Assembly (NCBI RefSeq): GCF_008369295.1
Contig: NZ_VOBG01000005.1
Location: 124,001 to 188,000 of the forward strand
Length of the DNA: 64,000 nt
From: Pseudomonas sp. ANT_H4
GTDB lineage: Bacteria > Pseudomonadota > Gammaproteobacteria > Pseudomonadales > Pseudomonadaceae
Reading direction: 5' to 3'
The notes under the pieces are model-generated. The model did no database searches. It saw nothing but the letters and a program-made list of their open reading frames with translations, and was not told the origin of the DNA. This document shows, one piece after another, positions 35,579 through 43,080 of the stretch. A program made the translations under genes and the position numbers. The first letter of the stretch is position 1. Every line of letters starts with the position of its first letter.

Positions 35579-35755
35579 ATGACCCGGTATCAGCAGCAGC
35601 CCGGTACGCAAAATCCCGACGAGCCGATTCTTCCTGGAGAAGTGGAACGTGATAACGACGCCTACCGGCCCAATGACCCGGCCAGGCGTGAGAAGGATGA
35701 GGAGCGGGTCGACGAGGACCTGGATAATCTGCATGACAAGGCGCGCCCGCTGTAA
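35579..35755 (+). CDS. Small acidic hydrophilic protein
   Basis: 58-aa protein starting MTRYQQQPGTQNPDEPILPG behind GCGAGGTGG. It has no hydrophobic segment and is rich in Asp, Glu and Arg (AYRPNDPARREKDEERVDED). It is followed after 23 bases by a second small acidic protein, suggesting a shared transcript ending at the terminator at 35988. Likely intrinsically disordered. I do not recognise a named family. Confidence 0.65.
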   Translation: MTRYQQQPGTQNPDEPILPGEVERDNDAYRPNDPARREKDEERVDEDLDNLHDKARPL

Positions 35756-35778
35756 CCCGGCGCGTGGAGGAGGTGACT

Positions 35779-35982
35779 ATGACCAGTAATTCGAAAACCC
35801 CCGATGGCCCGCACTCATCGGAACATTCCAGCGGCGCTGACGAGTTGGGTTTTGACCCCGACTCGCCGGATCTGGCCGACCCTCAGGTTGACCCGGTGGG
35901 CCCCGCGATTGCGCCGTTGGACGAAAAAGAAAAGCCCGCCAAGACGCCGGGCTACGACCCTCTTGGCGATCTGAAAACCTGA
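35779..35982 (+). CDS. Small acidic protein (DUF6021-like)
   Basis: 67-aa protein with a strong GGAGGAGGTG ribosome site before ATG 35779. The composition (GFDPDSPDLADPQVDPVGPA) is Asp/Pro-rich and disordered. It resembles the short Pseudomonas proteins called DUF6021, judged from memory of the PHSSEHSS and GFDPDSPDL motifs. It is followed by a terminator. Function unknown; pairing with the 58-aa protein hints at joint expression. Confidence 0.7.
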   Translation: MTSNSKTPDGPHSSEHSSGADELGFDPDSPDLADPQVDPVGPAIAPLDEKEKPAKTPGYDPLGDLKT

Positions 35983-35987
35983 ACACG

Positions 35988-36010
35988 GCCCCGCCACAGA
36001 GCGGGGCTTT
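35988..36010 (+). terminator. Rho-independent terminator
   Basis: GCCCCGC (35988-35994) pairs with GCGGGGC (36001-36007) around CACAGA, followed by TTTACC. It ends the two small-protein genes. Confidence 0.7.
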
Positions 36011-36100
36011 ACCTAGCGGGTGTTGATACCGATCACAATTGGCAAGCGACCCGGTTCAGGGTATTAGTGATGCCTTCGCCTCGCGCTCAAGGATTGCGCC

Positions 36101-36934
36101 ATGTCCCTGGATTCGCCTCGCCTGACTCACAGTCGTCTGTACCTGCAACGCCTGGGTTATGACACGCCGCCGGCACCGACCCTGCAAACCCTGGCGCAGT
36201 TGCAGTTGCGCCATGTCAGCACCTTCGCCTTTGAAACCCTGTCGACCCTGTTGCGTGTGCCAGTGCCCATTGATTTAGCCCGCGTCGAGCAGAAAGTCCT
36301 GTTGGATGGGCGCGGTGGCTATTGCTACGAACTGAACCAAATGTTTCTGGCGTTGTTGCAAGAGCTGGGGTTTGACGCCCGTGGCATTACCGGGAGGGTG
36401 GTGATAGGTGGCCCACCCGATGCGCTCACCGCCCGGACTCACCGCCTGAGCCTGGTTACTGTGGACGGTGTGCGTTATATCAGTGATGTCGGTTTTGGTG
36501 GCATGGTGCCGACCAGCCCGTTGCAATTGGACAGCGAAGCGCCCCAGGCCACTGCACATGAACCCTACCGCCTGACCTTGGAACAGGACAGCTATACCCT
36601 GTGGGCCCAGGTCGCCGGGGAGTGGCGCGGGCTCTATGTATTCGACCTGCAGCAGCAGTCGCACATCGACTATGAGGTCGGCAACTGGTACGTCTGCACC
36701 CACCCCGACTCACCGTTTATAGGCCAGTTGAAAGTGGCGCTGATCGCTCCGGGTCTGCGCCGTACGTTGAACAATGGCAACTACGCGATTCATTACCTGG
36801 ACCGCGACAGCGAAAAACGCTCGATCCAGGACGCGGACGAACTGCTGGCGCTGCTGCAGGACAGCTTCGGCATTCGCTTGCCCGAACACCCGCAACTTCG
36901 CACAGCCCTTACGCGGTTGCTGACGGCAACTTGA
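36101..36934 (+). CDS. Arylamine N-acetyltransferase
   Basis: 277-aa NAT with the full catalytic triad: Cys75 in GRGGYCYELNQMF, His114 in ARTHRLSLV and Asp129 in YISDVGFGG. It transfers acetyl from acetyl-CoA to arylamines or hydrazines in the cytoplasm. Length fits bacterial NATs (about 270-285). It is preceded by a terminator and has no obvious operon partner. Confidence 0.92.
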   Translation: MSLDSPRLTHSRLYLQRLGYDTPPAPTLQTLAQLQLRHVSTFAFETLSTLLRVPVPIDLARVEQKVLLDGRGGYCYELNQMFLALLQELGFDARGITGRVVIGGPPDALTARTHRLSLVTVDGVRYISDVGFGGMVPTSPLQLDSEAPQATAHEPYRLTLEQDSYTLWAQVAGEWRGLYVFDLQQQSHIDYEVGNWYVCTHPDSPFIGQLKVALIAPGLRRTLNNGNYAIHYLDRDSEKRSIQDADELLALLQDSFGIRLPEHPQLRTALTRLLTAT

Positions 36935-37060
36935 GCTGCTTGTCACCCGCTCAAGCCTGGCCGCTGAAGTCCCCCTTTATGTCCCCCAATACCCTCAACG
37001 CGGTGCTGCCCCTGCCTTAGTGTGGATCTGACTTTCCACACCATAAGAGAGAGGGCGGTT

Positions 37061-37426
37061 ATGCGGGTAATAAACCCCTGTCGTATCAGTCTGCTGCTGG
37101 CCTTTATCGGCCTGCTGACGGCCTGCGGCGACGAATCGAAACATCCTCCTGAACGCGCCACGGCAGCCAGTGCCATGCCGACCGAGTCAGCCCTGGCCCA
37201 GGTCTACGACACCAGTTGCAAGCTGTGCCACGCCAATCCGGCATCCGGCGCACCGCTGACCGGCGACGACCTTGCCTGGCGCCCGCGCATCGCCCAGGGG
37301 GCCGACACGCTGCTGGGCCACACGATCAACGGCTACAACGGTATGCCGCCCATGGGCCTGTGCATGCAGTGTTCCGAGGGGCAGTTCCTGGCGCTGATCA
37401 GTTTCATGTCCGGGCAACAACAATAA
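37061..37426 (+). CDS. Lipoprotein c-type cytochrome (c5-like)
   Basis: 121-aa protein. A lipobox (LTAC, lipidated Cys22) follows a hydrophobic signal (ISLLLAFIGL). Heme attachment is CKLCH (53-57), with axial Met in NGMPPMG (Met95 or Met98), and a CMQC pair (101-104) typical of cytochrome c5-type proteins. It should be tethered in the periplasm. It lies 19 bases before the FAD-oxidase gene and may accept its electrons. The ATG at 37061 is chosen because it gives a proper signal peptide. Confidence 0.88.
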   Translation: MRVINPCRISLLLAFIGLLTACGDESKHPPERATAASAMPTESALAQVYDTSCKLCHANPASGAPLTGDDLAWRPRIAQGADTLLGHTINGYNGMPPMGLCMQCSEGQFLALISFMSGQQQ

Positions 37427-37445
37427 CAACAACGAGGTAAGCGGC

Positions 37446-38840
37446 ATGGTGATGGACCTATCACGGCGTCAATTGTTGCAGCGCGCGGCCCTGACGGGCG
37501 CTTTCATGGCGTTGAGCAGCAACCCGGCGCTCGCGCAACTGGCCCGTGCACCGCGGCTGATTCCCTGGCGTAACTGGTCTGGCGCGCAAAGTTGCCTGCC
37601 GCTGGCGCGCCTGGCGCCCAAGGACCTGGACGAGTTGGTGCAGGTGATTCGCCAGGCGCCGGGCAAGGTGCGGCCAGTGGGCTCGGGCCACTCGTTCAGC
37701 GCCCTGGTGCCCACCGACGGCACGCTGCTGTCCCTGAGCTTTTTCAACGGTTTACTTGATCACGATGCCGGCAGCCTGCAAGCCATCTTCGGCGCCGGCA
37801 CGCCGATGTCGCGCATGGGCCCGGCGTTGAAAGAAATCGGCCAGGCCTTGCCGAACATGGCGGATATCGACTACCAGACGCTGGCTGGCGCCATCGCCAC
37901 CTCGACCCACGGCACAGGCATCGGTTTTACCTCCTATAGCGGCCATATCACCGGCCTGCAACTGGTGACCGCCCAAGGCGAGGTACTGGACTGTGATGCC
38001 AATCGACATACCGAGGTGTTCAATGCCGCCAGGGTGTCCCTCGGCGCCCTCGGCGTGGCAACCAAAGTGCGCCTGAAAAACCGCGCACCGTATCGTCTGC
38101 GAGAGCGGCAATGGATCGCCAAAACCTGCGATCTGCTGGAGGATGTGGAGAAAAACACCCGGGAAAACCAGCACTGGGAAATGCTGGTGGTGACCCACTC
38201 CGATTACGCCTTATCCATCGCCCTCAACGAAACCACCGACCCCGAAACCCCGCCGATCGATCCGGCCGAGGAGGGCGGCAACGCGTTTGTGTCAATCATC
38301 GAAAAGCTCGACAAATACGGCAGCGATTTCCCCGGCGCCCGGCGCACCCTGCTCAACAGCCTGCGCTATTTCGCCAGTTTCCAGGACCGGGTGGCCGAGT
38401 CGTATGAGGTCTATGCCAACGTGCGCAATGTGCGTTTCAACGAGATGGAATATTCGGTTCCCGCCGAGCAAGGCCCTGCCTGCCTGCGGGAAATCCTCAA
38501 ACTGATCAGCGACAAGGACCTGCGCACCTGGTTTCCCATCGAGTACCGCTACGTCAAGGCCGACGATATTCCCTTGAGCATGTTTGAAGGGCGCGACAGT
38601 TGTTCGATCTCCGTGCACCAGCACTACACCATGGACCATCACAACTTTTTCGCGGCGGTGGAGCCGATCTTCTGGAAGTACGCCGGCAGGCCTCACTGGG
38701 GCAAGTTGCACACCCTTAACGCTCGCAACCTGCAGGCGCTGTACCCACGCTGGGAGGAGTTCACCCGTGTACGACAGGCACTGGACCCTGGCGGAAAATT
38801 CCTCAATGCGCACCTGTCATCTATTCTGGGAGTGGCCTGA
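37446..38840 (+). CDS. D-arabinono-1,4-lactone oxidase family FAD enzyme, Tat-exported
   Basis: 464-aa enzyme. The N-terminus carries a twin-arginine signal (LSRRQLLQRAALTGAFMAL, RR at 7-8). The FAD (PCMH/VAO) domain is visible around RPVGSGHSFSALVPTDG (76-92). The C-terminal domain carries RPHWGKLHTLN, the substrate/FAD motif of aldonolactone oxidoreductases. It would oxidise a sugar lactone or related alcohol in the periplasm and could pass electrons to the cytochrome encoded just upstream. It overlaps the next gene by one base (TGATGA). Confidence 0.88.
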   Translation: MVMDLSRRQLLQRAALTGAFMALSSNPALAQLARAPRLIPWRNWSGAQSCLPLARLAPKDLDELVQVIRQAPGKVRPVGSGHSFSALVPTDGTLLSLSFFNGLLDHDAGSLQAIFGAGTPMSRMGPALKEIGQALPNMADIDYQTLAGAIATSTHGTGIGFTSYSGHITGLQLVTAQGEVLDCDANRHTEVFNAARVSLGALGVATKVRLKNRAPYRLRERQWIAKTCDLLEDVEKNTRENQHWEMLVVTHSDYALSIALNETTDPETPPIDPAEEGGNAFVSIIEKLDKYGSDFPGARRTLLNSLRYFASFQDRVAESYEVYANVRNVRFNEMEYSVPAEQGPACLREILKLISDKDLRTWFPIEYRYVKADDIPLSMFEGRDSCSISVHQHYTMDHHNFFAAVEPIFWKYAGRPHWGKLHTLNARNLQALYPRWEEFTRVRQALDPGGKFLNAHLSSILGVA

Positions 38841-40117
38841 TGAACCGTAGAAACTTCATGCTCGGTAGCGTCGGCGCAGGCGCCTTGCTGGTGGGTGGTG
38901 CAGCGTTGTTGCGCCCGAATGATCACGGCGGCCCGTACAGCGAGTATTTCCGCACGCTGAACCAGGAACTCAAGGCCCATGGGCCGATGCGCCCGGTGAT
39001 GCTGATTGACCTGGACAGCCTGGATCACAATATCGATGTGGTCATGCAGTCGGTTCAGCGGGGTGGCAAACACTTGCGCCTGGTGGAGAAATCTCTGCCG
39101 TCGCCGGGTTTGCTGGCCTACATTGCCAAGCGTGCCGGCACCCAGCGGTTGATGTCGTTTCATCAGCCGTTTCTCAATCACGATGCCCTGGTATTTCCTG
39201 ATGCCGATATCCTGATGGGCAAGCCGTTGCCGGTGCGCTCAGCGCAGTTATTTTATCAAACTCACAAAGGCCCGTTCGAGCCGTCCCGGCAATTGCAGTG
39301 GTTGCTGGACACCCCTGAGCGGTTGCAGCAATACCTGGCGCTGGCCCAGGGATTGGGTACGAGGCTGCGGGTCAATATCGAACTGGATGTTGGCCTGCAT
39401 CGTGGCGGGATCAGTGATGATGCCGTGCTGGGGCAGATGTTGGGACTGATCAGCGCCCATCCGCAGCAGTTGGAGTTTGCCGGTTTCATGGGCTACGACC
39501 CGTTTGTCGGCATGGGCGTGCCGGGGATTCTCGGCTCGCCCCAGGCGCTGTTCGACAAGGTCATGCAGCGTTACAACGGCTATGTCGACTACACCCGCCA
39601 GCACTTTGCGCCCTTGTGGCGTGACGGCCTGACCCTCAATACCGCCGGCAGTCCGAGTTATCGCATCCACGAACAGGAACGCCTGAGCAGCGAAGTCTCG
39701 GTGGGCACCGCGTTGCTCAAGCCGACTCATTACGACTTGCCGTCCTTGAGCGAGCACGTCCCGGCGGCCTACATCGCCACGCCCGTGCTGAAAAGTACCG
39801 GTGCGGTGAACATCCCGGCGCTGGATGACAAGTCGAGGCTGTTCTCCTGGTGGGACAGCAACCAGCGCGGCACGTTCTTTATCTATGGCGGCAACTGGAT
39901 GGCCGAGTTCGAGTCTCCCTCGGGGCTGAAAAGTAACGAGCTGTATGGCCGCAGCTCCAATCAGGAGATGGTCAACGGCTCGCCTGCGGTGGGGTTGGCG
40001 GTGGAGGACCACGTGTTTCTGCGGCCGACCCAGACTGAGTGTGTGTTGCTGCAGTTTGGCGATTTACTGGCGGTAAGGGGCGGGAAGATCGTTGAAAGCT
40101 GGCCGGTCTACACCTGA
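38840..40117 (+). CDS. Exported alanine racemase-fold PLP enzyme (DSD1/D-threonine aldolase-like)
   Basis: 425-aa protein. An N-terminal MNRRNFMLGSVGAGALLVGG looks like a Tat signal. The mature part is an alanine-racemase N-terminal TIM barrel (VMLIDLDSLDHNIDVVM; candidate PLP lysine Lys84 in LRLVEKSLPSPG) with a DSD1-type C-terminal domain, as in D-threonine aldolase and D-serine dehydratase. Length is normal to slightly long. Together with the cytochrome and FAD oxidase it forms a three-gene exported module. Whether PLP is loaded before Tat export is an inference. Confidence 0.82.
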   Translation: MNRRNFMLGSVGAGALLVGGAALLRPNDHGGPYSEYFRTLNQELKAHGPMRPVMLIDLDSLDHNIDVVMQSVQRGGKHLRLVEKSLPSPGLLAYIAKRAGTQRLMSFHQPFLNHDALVFPDADILMGKPLPVRSAQLFYQTHKGPFEPSRQLQWLLDTPERLQQYLALAQGLGTRLRVNIELDVGLHRGGISDDAVLGQMLGLISAHPQQLEFAGFMGYDPFVGMGVPGILGSPQALFDKVMQRYNGYVDYTRQHFAPLWRDGLTLNTAGSPSYRIHEQERLSSEVSVGTALLKPTHYDLPSLSEHVPAAYIATPVLKSTGAVNIPALDDKSRLFSWWDSNQRGTFFIYGGNWMAEFESPSGLKSNELYGRSSNQEMVNGSPAVGLAVEDHVFLRPTQTECVLLQFGDLLAVRGGKIVESWPVYT

Positions 40118-40201
40118 GCGACTCGGTCAAAGGCGGGGGTTGGCTTATCGGATCACCGTACTGCTGCGATGGCATCACCTTGGTGTAACTGACAGACCGA
40201 G

Positions 40202-40220
40202 TTGCCTGCATTGCAGGCAA
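40202..40220. repeat. REP-type hairpin
   Basis: TTGCCTGC (40202-40209) pairs with GCAGGCAA (40213-40220) around a three-base loop. No T-run follows, and the flanks (ACCGAG, GCCCAC) fit Pseudomonas extragenic palindromes. It lies between convergent genes and may aid termination. Confidence 0.6.
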
Positions 40221-40241
40221 GCCCACATTGACCGTACCCAG

Positions 40242-41183
40242 TCAAAGCGCAAATGGAATCGTCAGTTTGGCCCACAACATGTCACCTTCCGGCCGGTTCT
40301 CCACATCAAACTCCTTGGCCCAGCGCACCTCGGCACTGGCGTACTTGAGAAAGGTGAAATACACCGCCGGGCCAATGGCAAACACCTGGCCCCGCACGCC
40401 GTCATCGACGTCCTCGCCAAAGATATTGGTCACCGTGCGCCCGTACTGCTTATCGTCGGTGGTTTGCTTCAGGTAGTAGCCGTTGATGCCCAGGCTCAGG
40501 TTGTCGGTCACTTTATAGCTGGCCGAATAATCAAAGTGGAAAATCTGCCCCGAGCGGTAATCGGTGTCGTGGTTTTCCTTGTTGAAGCTATAGGTGGTCT
40601 TGATCGACAGTTCGGTGCGCTCGTTGGGCAGCCAGGTCGCGGAAAACAGCGGTTTGTAGGTGTAGAAGTTGTTGCTGGTGTTGGCCAGGCGCGTGGCGTC
40701 GTATTCGCCAGTGGGCAGGGTGATCTCCACAGCGGCGGCGAGGGTCAGGTTTTTGCCCATATCCCACAGGATGATCGGCGCCAGTGTGGTGTCACCCATG
40801 CTTTCGCGCTGGTCGGACATGCCGAACAGCGCCACTTGTTGCTTTAGGTAAGGCTGCGCGATGTAGCCACCGAGCCGGCCGCCGAATACCCGCAGCGGGC
40901 TGAGGTAGTCCAGGCGCGGGATGATTGCGTCGGACTTGATCTTGACGTCAGGCACCTTGCCGCCGAGGGAGCTGATATTGAGTTTTTTGGCTTCGTAGTG
41001 GTTGTAGTAGAGGTTGAAGGCGAACATGTGGTCTGGCAGGTTGTTGACGTCCAGCGGCAGGATGTAAAAGCCATCGGTGCCGGTGCCGATGTTGTCCACG
41101 CCGCCTTCCGTGGCCAGGGCCGGCAGGCTGATAAGTGCCATCAGGGCAAGGTGCAGAGGGTGAAGCGCACAGGTCGGGTTCAT
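40242..41183 (-). CDS. Outer-membrane channel-like protein (phenol MetA-pathway family)
   Basis: 313-aa protein with a Sec signal (MALISLPALATEG). The mature part has alternating beta-strand pattern (ADYSASYKVTDN-like strands, GYYLKQTTDDKQYG), matching the phenol degradation meta family of outer-membrane channels (PF13557). It usually transports aromatic or short hydrophobic compounds. It is divergent from an AraC regulator at 41400, which probably controls it. Confidence 0.85.
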   Translation of the reverse strand: MNPTCALHPLHLALMALISLPALATEGGVDNIGTGTDGFYILPLDVNNLPDHMFAFNLYYNHYEAKKLNISSLGGKVPDVKIKSDAIIPRLDYLSPLRVFGGRLGGYIAQPYLKQQVALFGMSDQRESMGDTTLAPIILWDMGKNLTLAAAVEITLPTGEYDATRLANTSNNFYTYKPLFSATWLPNERTELSIKTTYSFNKENHDTDYRSGQIFHFDYSASYKVTDNLSLGINGYYLKQTTDDKQYGRTVTNIFGEDVDDGVRGQVFAIGPAVYFTFLKYASAEVRWAKEFDVENRPEGDMLWAKLTIPFAL

Positions 41184-41399
41184 GTATGGGCTCGTTATTA
41201 TTGTTGGGGGAGCAGACCTTCATGGGCCTTGCCCATAGAAATAAGCCCTTGGCGCCCGGCGGGGCAGGGTATTGGCGGCCAGATAGGGGGACTTTGGCGG
41301 ACAGCTTTCATGCAGAGTGCGGCGATCCTGGCAAGCGCCTATGATTGTCAGGATGTTTCTAAAACAAGAACCGAGTACTCAGTCGGGAATCGAAGATTC

Positions 41400-42437
41400 A
41401 TGCAAAGCAAAGCCGTTGATCCGCACTATGAACTGGCCCTGGTCTCGCCGTTTCTCCTGCAAACCCTGGGGCAAGTCGTCGCGCAAAAGGGTGCCAGTGC
41501 CGAGCACCTGTGCCGTGGCCTGGGCTTTACCCTGGGCGACCTGGATGACCCGGCCCAGCGCATTTCCTATCGCCAGGCGGTGGCGATGATCCAGCGGGCG
41601 TTGAAGGTGTTGCCGGATCAGGGCCTGGGGCTGTGTGTCGGCAATCAGAATGTGTTGGGCACCCTGGGCCTGCTGGGGCATGTGATTTCCCTGTGCAAGA
41701 CCCTGCGCGATGCCTTTGCCGTCGGCGAGCGGCACCAGCACACCTCCGGCGGCATCGCCACCTCGCGCATCCATGAAGGAGTGAATGAGGTGTTTGTCGA
41801 CGTTGAATGCCTGTTGCCCTACGCCGAGGTACAGGTATTTGCCGCTGAAGAGTTCTTCTCCAGCATCATGGTCTATGGCAGGGCGCTGGTGGGGGCTGAG
41901 TTTATGCCACTACGGGTGGAGTTCATGCACGCAGCGCCACTGTATGCCGCCGAGTATCCGCGGCTGTTTGGCGCGGATGTACGCTTTGGTTGTCTGCACA
42001 ACCGTATGGTCCTGGCCAGCCATTGGCTGGACGTGCGCCTGCCCAATCACCATGCCCTGGCGTTACGTCAGGCCCTGGAGTTGCTGGAGTTGGAAAGCGC
42101 CCAGCTGCATCAAAAGATGGATTTGATCCAGGCGGTGGAGCGGGCGATTTCTCGTGACCTGCAGGGCAGCCAGCTGGAAAAGGTCGCCAGTGACTTGAAC
42201 ATGAGTGGCCGTACCCTGCGTCGGCGCTTGACCGAACACGGGCTGACCTTTGAGACGTTGCTGGAGCAGGTGCGTCGCGCGCGCACCATGGGCCTGCTGG
42301 GCAATCCGGGGTTGTCCATCGAGCGCATTACCGAAGAGGTGGGCTACAGCGACGTACGCAGTTTTCGACGAGCGTTCAAACGGTGGACGGGGCTGAGTCC
42401 CAGCGCGTTTCGGGGTGAGGGAGGAGGGTTGGCGTAG
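41400..42437 (+). CDS. AraC family transcriptional regulator
   Basis: 345-aa regulator. The N-terminal part (about 15-215) is an arabinose-binding-type sensor of the OruR/ArgR-like family (Arabinose_bd). The C-terminal HTH_18 domain spans about 240-335, with DLNMSGRTLRRRLTEHG and ITEEVGYSDVRSFRRAFKRW. The ATG at 41400 (MQSKAVDPHYELAL) gives the usual length; the longer frame upstream is intergenic. It is divergent from the channel protein and likely activates it. Confidence 0.9.
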   Translation: MQSKAVDPHYELALVSPFLLQTLGQVVAQKGASAEHLCRGLGFTLGDLDDPAQRISYRQAVAMIQRALKVLPDQGLGLCVGNQNVLGTLGLLGHVISLCKTLRDAFAVGERHQHTSGGIATSRIHEGVNEVFVDVECLLPYAEVQVFAAEEFFSSIMVYGRALVGAEFMPLRVEFMHAAPLYAAEYPRLFGADVRFGCLHNRMVLASHWLDVRLPNHHALALRQALELLELESAQLHQKMDLIQAVERAISRDLQGSQLEKVASDLNMSGRTLRRRLTEHGLTFETLLEQVRRARTMGLLGNPGLSIERITEEVGYSDVRSFRRAFKRWTGLSPSAFRGEGGGLA

Positions 42438-42507
42438 TGCCGGCCCTGTTTGGGCAAGCAAAGGATAAAGGTGGTCAGTACGCACGACAGTACCAGGCAG
42501 ATGCGGC

Positions 42508-43080
42508 TCAAAACGTCGGTGGTGTGATCACCCAGATCACCACCGCATCCACCTTGCCAGGGTTGCCGTAGCGGTGGGGTTCGCTGCTTGGAAAGCTGAA
42601 ACTATCGCCCTCGTCGAGCTGAAAATGGCGCTCGCCTATCCACAACTCAAACCTCCCGTTCAATACGTAACCGGCCTCTTCACCTTCATGGCTGTAGTTT
42701 TGCTGGCTGTAGGTACCGGGCGGGAAGCGCGAGTGCAGCATCTCCAACTGGCGGTTGGGCTGGGGCGTCAGCAGTTGGTCAACAATGCCGTCTTCATAGT
42801 AAATGCTCTGCCGCGTGCCTTTACGCACCACGTAGCCCTGGTCTTGCGGGGCTGTGGTGGTTTCGCTGGCGAAGAACCACTGGATGGTCACCCCCAGGCT
42901 GCGGGCGATGTTGAACAGCGCCGGGATCGAGGGGTAGGCGAGGTTGCGTTCCAGTTGGCTGATGTAGCCGGCGGTCAGTTTGCTCATCTGCGCCAATACC
43001 GTGAGGGTCAGGCCGCGAGACTTTCGCAGTCCGCGGATACGCGTACCCAGGAACAGTTGCTGAGGTTCGTCGTTACTCAT
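42508..43080 (-). CDS. XRE family regulator with cupin domain
   Basis: 190-aa protein. The HTH spans about residues 13-66 (LTLTVLAQMSKLTAGYISQL), the cupin about 108-190 (YVLNGRFELWIGE, PSSEPHRYGNPG). It begins directly after the stop of the TMADH-like gene, so it is in its operon and probably senses the substrate or product and feeds back on the divergent promoter at 45037-45167. Confidence 0.88.
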   Translation of the reverse strand: MSNDEPQQLFLGTRIRGLRKSRGLTLTVLAQMSKLTAGYISQLERNLAYPSIPALFNIARSLGVTIQWFFASETTTAPQDQGYVVRKGTRQSIYYEDGIVDQLLTPQPNRQLEMLHSRFPPGTYSQQNYSHEGEEAGYVLNGRFELWIGERHFQLDEGDSFSFPSSEPHRYGNPGKVDAVVIWVITPPTF

